DNA of 64,000 bases from Variovorax ginsengisoli (GTDB taxonomy: Bacteria; Pseudomonadota; Gammaproteobacteria; Burkholderiales; Burkholderiaceae_C): NCBI RefSeq assembly GCF_030486595.1, contig NZ_JAUJZH010000035.1:16855-80854 (forward strand), read 5' to 3'. The translations under genes and the position numbers were made by a program. Positions 1-8,394 of this stretch are shown piece by piece. Position 1 is the first letter of the stretch, and each line of letters begins with the position of its first letter. The notes under the pieces were generated by a model that was not told the DNA's origin, searched no databases, and was given only the letters and a program-made list of their open reading frames with translations.

Positions 1-217
1 AGAATTCCAGGATCTCGCGAAACGACACCCGGCGCGGATCAAACACGAGTTCGAGCGCCTCAGCGTGGGTGCCATGGTCGAGGTAGGTGGCGTTGGACAC
101 GTCGCCTCCGGTGTAGCCCACGCGCGTGGACAGCACGCCGGGATGGCGCCTCAGCAGTGCCTCCATGCCCCAGAAGCATCCGCCGGCCAGGATCGCGGTT
201 TCGGATCGTGTGGTCAT
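1..217 (-). CDS. msrA: Peptide-methionine (S)-S-oxide reductase, N-terminal part
   Basis: The gene starts at 217 on the minus strand and runs off the window edge, so only about the first 72 residues are visible. They carry the MsrA active-site motif GGCFWGME, whose Cys is the nucleophile that reduces methionine-S-sulfoxide, followed by the family-typical VGYTGG and the start of the next conserved block. MsrA is a cytosolic repair enzyme for oxidised proteins. It lies downstream of an Ohr peroxidase gene on the same strand, about 110 bases away with a strong hairpin between them, which fits a small oxidant-defence group. The family assignment is secure; completeness cannot be judged. Confidence 0.93.
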   Translation of the reverse strand, partial: MTTRSETAILAGGCFWGMEALLRRHPGVLSTRVGYTGGDVSNATYLDHGTHAEALELVFDPRRVSFREILEF

Positions 218-281
218 TTCAGTTCTTTCGGTCAGTGGTTTCGCCTTCGCTTGCCTGTTGGGCAAGGGATGGCACGGGCTG

Positions 282-321
282 GCGGCCCGTTCGACGCTCC
301 GGAAGAAGGCGAACGGGCCGC
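282..321 (-). terminator. Hairpin between ohr and msrA
   Basis: A perfect 12-bp inverted repeat (GCGGCCCGTTCG with CGAACGGGCCGC) encloses a 16-base loop. It starts 10 bases beyond the ohr stop codon. There is no U-tract, so it could be a Rho-assisted terminator, an RNA-stabilising stem, or a partial attenuator ahead of msrA. Confidence 0.5.
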
Positions 322-330
322 GCGGTGGCC

Positions 331-798
331 TTACACCGCCACGGCGTCCGTCGCAACGACGTTCGTGACGACGTCGATGTTGCCGTGGACGGCCTTCGAG
401 TACGGGCAGACGTCGTGCGCCGCGCGCGCAATCGCATCGGCCACCTCGGGCGCAACGCCCGGCATGCGGACGTCGATTCGAGCCTGGATGAAGTACGCGG
501 CGCCGGTCATGCCGAGATCCACTTCGATGTCGACCGACATGTCGGTGGGAAGCGTCACCTTCTTCGTCTTGGCCACGAGGCCGAGTGCGCCCGTGTAGCA
601 GGCCGACCAGGCGCCGGCGAACAGTTGCTCCGCGGTCGGATGCATCTGGATCGCGTTGAACTCGATCTCGTTGCCGGCCTTTCCGGGAATCGAGAGTTGA
701 ATGTCGACGCGTTCATCGCCGCGTGGGGCACCTTCACGGCGGCTGGCCGTCGTATGGGTCTTGCCTGTGAGCAGCACGGTCTGGATCTTGGTAGTCAT
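331..798 (-). CDS. ohr: Organic hydroperoxide resistance protein (Ohr/OsmC family)
   Basis: This 155-residue protein is a thiol peroxidase that reduces organic hydroperoxides. Both expected cysteines are present: C67 in the SACYTGAL segment (peroxidatic type) and C131 in VCPYSKAV (resolving type), with Ohr-like spacing. The start at 798 is chosen because GAGGA sits just upstream; an open frame continues further upstream but has no family similarity. The protein is slightly longer than the common ~140 residues because of an extended loop before the first Cys. No OhrR-like MarR regulator is adjacent, so control is unknown. It lies upstream of msrA on the same strand. Confidence 0.9.
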   Translation of the reverse strand: MTTKIQTVLLTGKTHTTASRREGAPRGDERVDIQLSIPGKAGNEIEFNAIQMHPTAEQLFAGAWSACYTGALGLVAKTKKVTLPTDMSVDIEVDLGMTGAAYFIQARIDVRMPGVAPEVADAIARAAHDVCPYSKAVHGNIDVVTNVVATDAVAV

Positions 799-1248
799 TG
801 CGGAGTCCTCTTCGGTTGGTTGGGAGGCGGGGCTGCAAATGTTCACAACCCGGGAGCAAGGATGCCGGGCATCGTGGTTGGCTTGTATTGCGCCCTGGTC
901 AGGCAAGTCGGTCCCTCGGTATCGACAAGCGTGACTGCCGCACGCGAAATGCAGGAGGTCGCCAACCAGCAGCCGGAAAACCGTGCGCAAGGTTGTGCGA
1001 ACTGAACCTTGGTTCAGTGGGAGCTGACGGGGGAAGATTCCAGAGACCCGACGGTCTGGATCGCCATTTGCAAAGAGAAGGCGCGCAGTCGGAGCCCGAT
1101 GACGAATCGGCCTCCGACAGGGTCCTGCAGTGGCAGTGGTGTGCAGGAAGGCGGCGCAGTTTTCAGTGCGGTGCTCGGGCGGACGAACGACTCGACACCA
1201 GGCAAGCCGGCACGGCGTCCGACCCGAGGAACGCTGCCAAACTATTCT
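799..1248. other. 450-base non-coding stretch between ohr and the pentose operon
   Basis: No convincing gene is visible. Open frames here are short or continuations of antisense shadows with no recognisable domain. The stretch must hold the ohr promoter (leftward) and the end of the pentose operon transcript. Its only clear structure is the palindrome at 1001-1018. Confidence 0.5.
1001..1018. promoter_or_regulatory. Operator-like perfect palindrome
   Basis: ACTGAACC-TT-GGTTCAGT is an 8-bp perfect inverted repeat with a 2-base centre, a geometry common for TetR-type dimer sites. It lies about 200 bases upstream of ohr and 230 bases beyond the 3' end of the aldehyde dehydrogenase gene. No adjacent TetR gene is present. 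The binding protein is unknown, and a regulatory role is inferred only from the symmetry. Confidence 0.35.
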
Positions 1249-2685
1249 TCAAGCCAACGTGTAGGCGGTCTTCACCACCGTGAAGAACTCCTGCGCATAC
1301 CTGCCCTGCTCGCGCGGCCCGTAGCTCGACCCCTTGCGGCCGCCGAAGGGCACGTGGTAGTCCACCCCCGCCGTCGGCAGGTTGACCATCACCATGCCCG
1401 CCTGGCTGTGGCGCTTGAAATGCGTCGCGTGCTTCAGCGAGGTGGTGGCGATGCCGGCCGACAAACCGAACTCGGTGTCGTTGGCCGTGGCCAGTGCTTC
1501 CTCGTAGTTCTTCACCCGGATCACGCTCGCCACCGGCCCGAAGATCTCTTCCTTGTTGATGCGCATCGACGCCGCCGACTCGCTGAACAGCGCCGGCGAC
1601 ATGTAGTAGCCGTCGGTCTCGAGCTTCAGCCGCTCGCCGCCCGCGGCCAGCGTGGCGCCTTCGCCCTTGCCGATCGCGACGTATTCCAGGTCCTGCTCGA
1701 GCTGCGACTTCGAGGACACCGGACCGATGTCGGTGCCCTGCGCCAGCGCATCGCCGACCTTGATCTTCGCCATGCGAGCCTTCATCGCCTCGATGAACTT
1801 CGGATAGATGCCTTCGGTCACGATCAGCCGGCTCGACGCCGTGCAGCGCTGGCCGGTCGAATAGAAGGCGCTCTGCACGCTGAGCTCCACCGCCTGGTTC
1901 AGGTCGGCGTCGTCCAGTACCACCTGCGGGTTCTTGCCGCCCATCTCGAGCTGCACCTTCTTGTGGTTCGTCGCGCACTGCACCGCGATGTTGCGGCCCA
2001 CGCCGACCGAGCCGGTGAAGCTGATCGCGTGGATGCCCGGGTGATTGACCAGCGCATCGCCGATCACGCTGCCGCGGCCCATCACCAGGTTGAACACGCC
2101 CGCCGGGATGCCCGAGCGGCTGATGATCTCGGCCAGCGCCCAGGCGCAGCCCGGCACCAGGTCGGCCGGCTTCATGACCACGCAGTTGCCGAAGGCCAGC
2201 GCCGGGGCGATCTTCCAGGCCGGGATGGCGATCGGGAAGTTCCATGGCGTGATCAGGCCGACCACGCCGACCGGCTCGCGCGTGATCTCGATGCCGATGC
2301 CGGGGCGCACCGACGGCAGCACCTCGCCCGACAGGCGCAGGCATTCGCCGGCGAAGAACTTGAAGATCTGCGCCGCGCGCGTGGCTTCGCCGATGCCTTC
2401 GGCCTTGGTCTTGCCTTCTTCGCGCGCCAGCAGCGTGCCGAGTTCTTCCTTGCGCGCCAGGATCTCGTTGCCGATCTTCTCGAGCGCCTCGGAGCGCGCC
2501 TGGATGCCGCCCGTCGACCAGGCCGGGAAGGCGGCGGTGGCCGCCGCCACGGCGGCGTCGACCTGGGCCGCGTCGCCCTGCGCGTACTGGCCCAGCACGT
2601 CGCCGAGATTGCTCGGGTTGACGTTCGGGCTGTAGCTGGCGGCCGCGCGCCATTCGCCGTTGATGAGGTTGTCGAAGTTCTGCAT
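1249..2685 (-). CDS. Alpha-ketoglutarate semialdehyde dehydrogenase (ALDH superfamily)
   Basis: This 478-residue NAD(P)-dependent aldehyde dehydrogenase is predicted to oxidise 2,5-dioxopentanoate to 2-oxoglutarate, the last step of the Weimberg-type pentose pathway. Visible catalytic elements are N149 in the TPWNFP oxyanion motif, K172 in the cofactor site, E247 in LEMGGKNP and nucleophile C281 in STGQRCTASS. Length and motif order are full and typical. It is the last gene of a leftward operon, 15 bases after a DapA-family keto-deoxy-pentonate dehydratase. Aldehyde specificity is inferred from that context; other succinate-semialdehyde-like dehydrogenases look similar. Confidence 0.85.
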   Translation of the reverse strand: MQNFDNLINGEWRAAASYSPNVNPSNLGDVLGQYAQGDAAQVDAAVAAATAAFPAWSTGGIQARSEALEKIGNEILARKEELGTLLAREEGKTKAEGIGEATRAAQIFKFFAGECLRLSGEVLPSVRPGIGIEITREPVGVVGLITPWNFPIAIPAWKIAPALAFGNCVVMKPADLVPGCAWALAEIISRSGIPAGVFNLVMGRGSVIGDALVNHPGIHAISFTGSVGVGRNIAVQCATNHKKVQLEMGGKNPQVVLDDADLNQAVELSVQSAFYSTGQRCTASSRLIVTEGIYPKFIEAMKARMAKIKVGDALAQGTDIGPVSSKSQLEQDLEYVAIGKGEGATLAAGGERLKLETDGYYMSPALFSESAASMRINKEEIFGPVASVIRVKNYEEALATANDTEFGLSAGIATTSLKHATHFKRHSQAGMVMVNLPTAGVDYHVPFGGRKGSSYGPREQGRYAQEFFTVVKTAYTLA

Positions 2686-2700
2686 GATTCGTTCCTTCGC

Positions 2701-3630
2701 TCAGCGCGCCCAGCGCAGGACCTGCGCGTCGAGCCGGCGCGCGGTCTCGATCAGCAGCTTGCGGGCAGCCGGTTGGATCGGTGGGAAGGGATGCCGCGGC
2801 GCCTCGCAGGCGATCACGCCGCCTTCCTTCATGAGCGACTTGGCGGCCAGCGGACCGCACTGGCGGTTCTCGATGTTGATGAGCGGCAGCCAGCGCTCGT
2901 AGTCCGCGATCGCCTCGTCGCGCCGGCCTTCGCGCCAGGCATCGAGGATCGGGCGGATGCCGTCGGGAAAGCCGCCGCCGGTCATGGCGCCGGTCGCACC
3001 GGCATCGAGATCGGGCACCAGCGTGATCGCCTCCTCGCCATCCCAGGGCCCTTCGATCGCATCGCCACCGAGGCGGATCAGCTCTCGCAGCTTGGCCGCG
3101 GCGCCCGCGGTCTCGATCTTGAAGTAGGCGACGTTCTCGATCTCCTTGGCCATGCGCGCCAGGAAGGCCGGCGACAGCGGCGTGCCCGCCGCCGGAGCGT
3201 CCTGGATCATGATCGGAATCGTCACCGCATCGGAGAGCCGTTGATAGAACTCGTGGATCTGCGGCTCGCCGACCCGGAAGGTCGCGCCGTGGTAGGGCGG
3301 CATGACCATCAGCATCGATGCGCCCATGGCCTGCGCGCGCTGGCTGCGCTCGGCGCAGACCCGAGTGCTGAAGTGCGTGGTGGTCACGATCACCGGCACG
3401 CGTCCGGCCACATGCTCGAGGATCGTGCGCGTCAACACTTCGCGCTCGTCGTCCGCGAGCAGGAACTGCTCCGAGAAGTTGGCGAGGATGCACAGTCCGT
3501 TGGATCCGGCATCGATCATGAAGTCGACGCAGCGCTTCTGGCTTTCGAGGTCGAGCTCGCCGGTTTCGGTGAAGGGGGTCGGGACGACCGGAAACAGGCC
3601 TTGGTAGCGGGGAGGTTTGGTTGCAGTCAT
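2701..3630 (-). CDS. 2-keto-3-deoxypentonate dehydratase (DapA/DHDPS family)
   Basis: A 309-residue class I aldolase-fold protein with Schiff-base lysine K171 in the AYFKIETAG segment. The C-terminus has the extended CEAPRHPFPPI segment resembling L-2-keto-3-deoxyarabonate dehydratase (AraD of the Azospirillum L-arabinose route) rather than true dihydrodipicolinate synthase. Predicted reaction: dehydration of 2-keto-3-deoxypentonate to 2,5-dioxopentanoate. The start overlaps the galM-like stop (ATGA), and the semialdehyde dehydrogenase follows 15 bases later. Use of a DapA-type enzyme, instead of the FAH-type XylX of the Caulobacter xylose route, leans toward L-arabinose. The substrate is inferred. 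Confidence 0.8.
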   Translation of the reverse strand: MTATKPPRYQGLFPVVPTPFTETGELDLESQKRCVDFMIDAGSNGLCILANFSEQFLLADDEREVLTRTILEHVAGRVPVIVTTTHFSTRVCAERSQRAQAMGASMLMVMPPYHGATFRVGEPQIHEFYQRLSDAVTIPIMIQDAPAAGTPLSPAFLARMAKEIENVAYFKIETAGAAAKLRELIRLGGDAIEGPWDGEEAITLVPDLDAGATGAMTGGGFPDGIRPILDAWREGRRDEAIADYERWLPLINIENRQCGPLAAKSLMKEGGVIACEAPRHPFPPIQPAARKLLIETARRLDAQVLRWAR

Positions 3631-4727
3631 GGGGTTCTCTCGGTGGGTTGGGGGGCGCACAGCCCGAAGCGGTGCACCGTCGTGCTCGAATGGATCTCCC
3701 CCGGCCGCAGCAGGGTCGAGGGGAAGCCGGGCTGGTTCGGTGCATCCGGAAAGTGTTGGGTCTCCAGGCACAGGCCGTCGCCCTGTCGGATGGCCTGCCC
3801 ATTCGCGCCCAACAGGCTGCCGTCCAGGAAGTTGCCTGAATAGAACTGCAGGCCGGGCTCGGTGGTCTCGATGTCCATGACGCGGCCTGACACCGGGTCG
3901 GCCAGGCGGGCGGCGAAGCGCAGGCCGGGCGTGTCGACCGGGTCCAGCACCCAGTTGTGGTCGTAGCCCCGTGCGCGCAGCAGCTGGGGATGTCCGTCGC
4001 GGATGCGCTCGCCGATGGTCGTCGCCGTGCGGAAATCGAAGGGCGTTCCGGCCACCCCGGCAATGCCCTCGGGAATCAGCCCGTCGTCGACCGGGCAATA
4101 GCGGCTGGCCGGGATCGTGAGCCGATGGCCGAGGATGCCGCCCTTGCCCGCCAGGTTGAAATAGTCGTGGTGCGTAAGGTTGACGATCGTCGCGCGATCG
4201 CTTCGGGCCTCGTAGTCGATGCGGTATTCGTTGTCTGCGGTGAGCGTGTAGCGCACCCGGATCTCCGCCCGCCCGGGGTAGCCCTGGTCGCCGTGCGCGC
4301 TCACCAGCCTGAGCGCGAGCGCCACGCTGCCGTCGCCCGTGGGAGGCACGGGCTCGATGTCCCACCAGCGGCGGCCGAAGCCACCGGGCCCGCCATGCAG
4401 CGCGTGGGGGCTGCCAGCGTCGAGCGCCAGCTGGAACGGCTCGCCGTCGATCGAGAACCGGCCGTGGGCGATCCGGTTGGCATGGCGGCCGACGATGGTC
4501 CCGAAGTGCGGATTGCGCGCCTCGTAGTCCGCGAGCGATGGCAGGCCCAGCACGATGCTCTCGGCCGTGCCGTTGCGGTCCGGCACGCGCAGCGCGGTCA
4601 CGATGCCGCCCAGGTTGATGGCGCTCAGCGACAGGCCCGCGCCGTTGTCGAGGGTGTACTCGAAGACCTCGCGGCCATCGGCCAGCGTGCCGAATTCGCG
4701 CCGGCCGATCCGCGCCGTCGCGTTCAC
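3627..4727 (-). CDS. galM: Aldose 1-epimerase
   Basis: A 366-residue mutarotase that interconverts alpha and beta anomers of free aldoses. Hallmarks: HANRIAHG near residue 80, the NLTHHDYFNLAG segment carrying the catalytic His, FYSGNFLDG, and the catalytic Glu in LETQHFPDAPNQP near the C-terminus. The start is a GTG at 4727 that overlaps the lactonase stop (GTGA). The frame stays open upstream, but that part is the lactonase gene read in another frame. In this operon it would supply the anomer oxidised by the sugar dehydrogenase. Family assignment is strong. Confidence 0.9.
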   Translation of the reverse strand: MNATARIGRREFGTLADGREVFEYTLDNGAGLSLSAINLGGIVTALRVPDRNGTAESIVLGLPSLADYEARNPHFGTIVGRHANRIAHGRFSIDGEPFQLALDAGSPHALHGGPGGFGRRWWDIEPVPPTGDGSVALALRLVSAHGDQGYPGRAEIRVRYTLTADNEYRIDYEARSDRATIVNLTHHDYFNLAGKGGILGHRLTIPASRYCPVDDGLIPEGIAGVAGTPFDFRTATTIGERIRDGHPQLLRARGYDHNWVLDPVDTPGLRFAARLADPVSGRVMDIETTEPGLQFYSGNFLDGSLLGANGQAIRQGDGLCLETQHFPDAPNQPGFPSTLLRPGEIHSSTTVHRFGLCAPQPTERTP

Positions 4728-5599
4728 GGCACCCCCGCGAAGCGCGATTCCGGCAGGCCGCGCCAACCCGGTTGCAGGACGAACACGCCGCCGGCCTCTG
4801 GCTGCGCCTGCAGCTCGGCCGCCGAGAGGCCGGCCCGTGCGGTGGTCACATAGAGCCGGTCGAGGTCCGCACCGCCGAAGGCCGGGCAGGTCACCTGCGA
4901 AGCCGGCACTTCGAAGCGGGCCGACTCGCGGCCGGCGGCATCCCAGCGCACCACGCAGCTGCCACGCCACTGCGCATTCCACAGGCCGCCATCGGCGTCC
5001 ACGGCCGAGCCGTCGGCGAAGCCATCGCTTTCGCGCAGCCGGACGAAGACCCGGGGCGTGCCGAGGCGGCCATCGGCCCCGTAGTCGACGCTGAAGATGG
5101 TCCGCGTCGGCGAATCGGCGTAGTACATCATGCGGCCGTCCGGGCTGAACGCGATGCTGTTGCCGACACCCGCCGGCGGCAGCGCCAGGCGCTCGACCTG
5201 CAGGTCGGGATGAACGCGATAGAAGTGCCCGACCGGCGCCTCCGCCGGGTTGAACATGCCGAACACGAAACGTCCCTGGCGGTCGCAGCGGCCATCGTTG
5301 ATGCGGGTGTCGGGCTGCGCGGCGTCGACCGGAAGGATCGGCGACAGCGTCCCCTGCGCCAGGTCGAACAGCGCGATGCCGGAGGCCAGCCCCAGCAGCA
5401 GGTGCGAGCCGTTGTCGCACAGGGCGAAGCTGCCGAGGCGCTCCGGCAGGGTCCATTGGCGTGTCCGGCCCTGCGAGGCGTCCCAGCGATGCAGGGTGGC
5501 GCCCTCGATGTCGGTCCAGTAGAGCGCGCCCGTGCGCTCGCACCACAGAGGGCATTCGCCCAGCCGGGCCTGGGCATCGACGAGCAGTTGCGCCTTCAT
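4724..5599 (-). CDS. SMP-30/gluconolactonase family sugar lactonase
   Basis: This 291-residue protein has the six-bladed propeller signature: a metal-binding Glu in ARLGECPLW near residue 15, INDGRCDRQGRFVFG near residue 100, and GNSIAFSPDG and ESDGFADGSAVDADG supplying further metal ligands. It should hydrolyse the pentono-lactone made by the dehydrogenase to the free aldonate. The chosen ATG at 5599 overlaps the SDR stop (ATGA). An alternative ATG eight bases upstream would add three residues. It sits second in the leftward operon. Substrate is inferred from context. Confidence 0.87.
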   Translation of the reverse strand: MKAQLLVDAQARLGECPLWCERTGALYWTDIEGATLHRWDASQGRTRQWTLPERLGSFALCDNGSHLLLGLASGIALFDLAQGTLSPILPVDAAQPDTRINDGRCDRQGRFVFGMFNPAEAPVGHFYRVHPDLQVERLALPPAGVGNSIAFSPDGRMMYYADSPTRTIFSVDYGADGRLGTPRVFVRLRESDGFADGSAVDADGGLWNAQWRGSCVVRWDAAGRESARFEVPASQVTCPAFGGADLDRLYVTTARAGLSAAELQAQPEAGGVFVLQPGWRGLPESRFAGVP

Positions 5600-6360
5600 C
5601 AGGTCCATCCCCCGTCGACCACGAAGTCCTGGGCCGTGCACATGGCGCTGTCGTCGGCCGCCAGGAACAGCGCCATCCGCGCGATGTGCTCCGCCATCAG
5701 CGGTTGGTTGATGCACTGGCCGCGCGCGATCTCGGCGCGTGCCGCATCGTCGACCCACAGCTTCAGCTGCTTTTCCGTCATCACCCAGCCCGGCACCAGC
5801 GTGTTGACCCGGATGTTGAAAGCACCGAGATCGCGTGCCAGGCTGCGCGTGAGCCCCTGCACCGCCGCCTTGGCGGTCGTGTAGACCGGCATCCCTCCCT
5901 GCTTGAGCTTCCAGCTGATCGAGCCGAAGTTGACGATCGAGCCGCCGCCGAGCTGGCGCATGTCCTGCGCCACGCTGCGCGCGGCAAAGAACTGGTGCCT
6001 GAGGTTGACCGCGATGCCGGCATCCCAGGTCTCGGGCGTGGTGTCCTCGATGCGGTGGCGGCGATCGTTGGCGGCGTTGTTGAGCAGCACGGCGATCGGG
6101 CCGTGGCGACGCCGCACGGCCTCGATGGCGGCTTCCAGCGCGGCTACATCGGTCAGGTCGGCGGCGACGAAGAGCGGCGCGTGCCGGGCGTCGGCCAGCC
6201 GCTCGGCGAGCGCGGCGCCCCCGGCGTCGATGTCGATGAAGCCGACCCTGGCACCTTGCGCCGCGAACTGTTCGACAAGGGTGGCGCCGATGCCGGTCGC
6301 ACCACCGGTGATCAGCACGGTGCGGTCGGCCAGGCTCGGATAGTGGGCAAAGGCGGTCAT
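5599..6360 (-). CDS. SDR-family pentose 1-dehydrogenase
   Basis: A 253-residue short-chain dehydrogenase with the TGGATGIG nucleotide-binding motif, NNAAN, catalytic Ser in NFGSISW and YTTAK (Tyr-Lys). The N-terminal YPSL, the NNAANDRRH and NLRH segments and GSISW closely resemble the Caulobacter D-xylose dehydrogenase subgroup, which also includes bacterial arabinose dehydrogenases. Predicted role: NAD(P)-dependent oxidation of a pentose to its lactone, the entry step of this operon. It is the first gene of the leftward operon and divergent from the aldonate dehydratase. D-xylose versus L-arabinose cannot be decided from sequence. Confidence 0.85.
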   Translation of the reverse strand: MTAFAHYPSLADRTVLITGGATGIGATLVEQFAAQGARVGFIDIDAGGAALAERLADARHAPLFVAADLTDVAALEAAIEAVRRRHGPIAVLLNNAANDRRHRIEDTTPETWDAGIAVNLRHQFFAARSVAQDMRQLGGGSIVNFGSISWKLKQGGMPVYTTAKAAVQGLTRSLARDLGAFNIRVNTLVPGWVMTEKQLKLWVDDAARAEIARGQCINQPLMAEHIARMALFLAADDSAMCTAQDFVVDGGWT

Positions 6361-6399
6361 GGTGGTGCCCGCGGAGGCGGGAAATGCTTCAGTCAGCCG

Positions 6400-6428
6400 A
6401 TTATGTAGTCATACTTAATGACAAGAAA
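6400..6428 (-). promoter_or_regulatory. Promoter and operator palindrome of the pentose operon
   Basis: The divergent region 6361-6504 is clearly AT-richer than its surroundings. On the minus strand a -10 like CATAAT (6405-6400) is 17 bases from a weak -35 TTTCTT (6428-6423). The palindrome GTCAT-N5-ATGAC (6408-6422) fills the spacer exactly, as expected for a repressor site. The FadR-type regulator at 8395 is the natural candidate. A second inverted repeat, GGGG-TTT-CCCC, lies at 6442-6452. No good rightward promoter could be fixed. Confidence 0.45.
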
Positions 6429-6504
6429 ATGGCTAAATCTAGGGGTTTCCCCGAGAAAGATAGGATAAATAGTCTTACTATATTTGCGACTTCGTTCAAT
6501 CCCC

Positions 6505-8259
6505 ATGAAAGCATCCATGTCGAAGTCGCCCGTCAAGCTCAGGTCCGCCGAATGGTTCGGGACCGCCGACAAGAACGGATTCATGTACCGCAGCTGGATG
6601 AAGAACCAGGGCATCCCCGACCACGAATTCCAGGGCAAGCCGGTGATCGGGATCTGCAACACCTGGTCGGAGCTGACGCCCTGCAACGCCCACTTCCGCA
6701 AGCTCGCCGAGCACGTGCGACGCGGGATCATCGAAGCGGGTGGCTTTCCGGTCGAGTTCCCGGTGTTCTCGAACGGCGAATCGAACCTGCGCCCCACCGC
6801 GATGTTCACGCGCAACCTCGCGAGCATCGATGTCGAGGAATCCATCCGCGGCAATCCGATCGATGGCGTCGTGCTGCTGGTCGGCTGCGACAAGACCACG
6901 CCGGCTCTGCTGATGGGCGCGGCCAGCGTCGATGTACCGGCCATCGCGGTCAGCGGCGGTCCGATGCTCAACGGCAAGCACCAGGGCCGGGACATCGGCT
7001 CGGGCACGGTGGTCTGGCAGCTCTCCGAACAGGTCAAGGCCGGGACCATCACCCTGCACGAGTTCATGTCGGCCGAGGCCGGCATGTCGCGTTCGGCCGG
7101 CACCTGCAACACCATGGGCACGGCCTCGACCATGGCCTGCATGGCCGAGGCGCTGGGCGTCACGCTGCCGCACAACGCGGCCATCCCGGCGGTCGATTCC
7201 AGGCGCTACGTGCTGGCCCACATGAGCGGCATCCGGATCGTCGAGATGGTGCGCGAGGACCTGCGGCTGTCGAAGCTGCTGACACGCCAGGCGTTCGAGA
7301 ACGCGATCCGCACCAACGCCGCGATCGGCGGCTCGACCAACGCCGTGATCCACCTGAAGGCGATCGCCGGGCGCATCGGCGTCGAACTCGCGCTCGACGA
7401 CTGGACGACCATCGGCCAGGGCACGCCCACGCTGGTGGACCTGATGCCTTCGGGCCGCTTCCTGATGGAGGACTTCTACTATGCGGGCGGCCTGCCGGCC
7501 GTGCTGCGCCGCCTGGGCGAGGCCGGCCGCCTGCCGCATCCCGATGCGCTCACCGCCAACGGGCAGTCGCTCTGGGACAACGTCAAGGACGCCCCCTCCT
7601 ACAACCCCGAGGTCATCCGCGACTGGGACACCCCGCTGGTCCCGGACGGCAGCATCCGCGTCCTGCGCGGCAACCTCGCGCCGCGGGGCGCGGTGCTCAA
7701 GCCCTCGGCCGCCACCGCGCGCCTGCTGCGGCACCGGGGCCGCGCGGTGGTCTTCGAGAACCTCGACGACTACAAGGCGCGGATCGCCGACCCCGACCTC
7801 GACGTCAGCGCCGACTCGATCCTGGTGCTCAAGAACTGCGGCCCGCGCGGCTACCCGGGCATGGCCGAGGTCGGCAACATGGGCTTGCCGCCGAAGCTGC
7901 TGGCGCAGGGCGTGACCGACATGGTCCGCATCTCCGATGCGCGCATGAGCGGCACCGCCTACGGCACGGTGGTGCTGCATGTGGCCCCCGAGGCCCGCGC
8001 CGGCGGCCCGCTGGCGGTGGTCCGCGAAGGCGACTGGATCGAGCTCGACTGCGACACCGGCCGGCTGCACCTCGAGGTGAGCGACGCCGAGCTCGCCGAC
8101 CGGCTCGCGACCTGGGCCGCCGGGCAGCAGGCGGACCCGGCCGACGGCTCGGGCTACCGGAAGCTCTACGTCGAACACGTCATGCAGGCCGATGAAGGCT
8201 GCGATTTCGATTTTCTCGTCGGCCGTCGCGGCGCCGGCGTGCCGCGGCATTCCCATTGA
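6505..8259 (+). CDS. L-arabinonate/D-xylonate dehydratase (IlvD/Edd family)
   Basis: This 584-residue iron-sulfur dehydratase removes water from a pentonate to give 2-keto-3-deoxypentonate. The three [2Fe-2S] ligands are C60, C128 and C201, and the carbamylated lysine is K130 in GCDKTTP; these match the pattern known from Rhizobium L-arabinonate dehydratase. The C-terminus ends in the family-like FLxGxRGxxVxxxSH. The first ATG (6505) is chosen; a second at 6517 is equally possible, and neither has a clear ribosome site. It is divergent from the other pathway genes and followed by the FadR-type regulator. The pentonate specificity is a family-level inference; galactonate or fuconate dehydratases are related. 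Confidence 0.88.
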   Translation: MKASMSKSPVKLRSAEWFGTADKNGFMYRSWMKNQGIPDHEFQGKPVIGICNTWSELTPCNAHFRKLAEHVRRGIIEAGGFPVEFPVFSNGESNLRPTAMFTRNLASIDVEESIRGNPIDGVVLLVGCDKTTPALLMGAASVDVPAIAVSGGPMLNGKHQGRDIGSGTVVWQLSEQVKAGTITLHEFMSAEAGMSRSAGTCNTMGTASTMACMAEALGVTLPHNAAIPAVDSRRYVLAHMSGIRIVEMVREDLRLSKLLTRQAFENAIRTNAAIGGSTNAVIHLKAIAGRIGVELALDDWTTIGQGTPTLVDLMPSGRFLMEDFYYAGGLPAVLRRLGEAGRLPHPDALTANGQSLWDNVKDAPSYNPEVIRDWDTPLVPDGSIRVLRGNLAPRGAVLKPSAATARLLRHRGRAVVFENLDDYKARIADPDLDVSADSILVLKNCGPRGYPGMAEVGNMGLPPKLLAQGVTDMVRISDARMSGTAYGTVVLHVAPEARAGGPLAVVREGDWIELDCDTGRLHLEVSDAELADRLATWAAGQQADPADGSGYRKLYVEHVMQADEGCDFDFLVGRRGAGVPRHSH

Positions 8260-8340
8260 CCCTGCCGGGGCCCCGCGGGACCCGGCGCACATGACCCGAA
8301 CACTGGAGACAAGCACGATGCTCGAGCTTCGCCGTGGCGG

Positions 8341-8360
8341 ACGGGATGTGACAATCCCGT
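8341..8360. promoter_or_regulatory. Palindrome upstream of the FadR-type gene
   Basis: ACGGGAT-N6-ATCCCGT is a perfect 7-bp inverted repeat, 35 bases before the regulator start and 81 bases after the dehydratase stop. It has no T-run, so an autoregulatory operator is more likely than a terminator. It does not resemble the palindrome at 6408-6422, so one protein binding both is not obvious. Confidence 0.4.
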
Positions 8361-8394
8361 GCAGACCGCAACCTCCCATGGGACTTCCTCGCAG

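Noticed and set aside
1009..4063. Very long open frames on both strands over the aldehyde dehydrogenase region (over 900 residues each)
   Set aside because: They are Arg/Ala/Gly/His-rich with no domains and mirror real genes. High GC3 removes stop codons in shadow frames.
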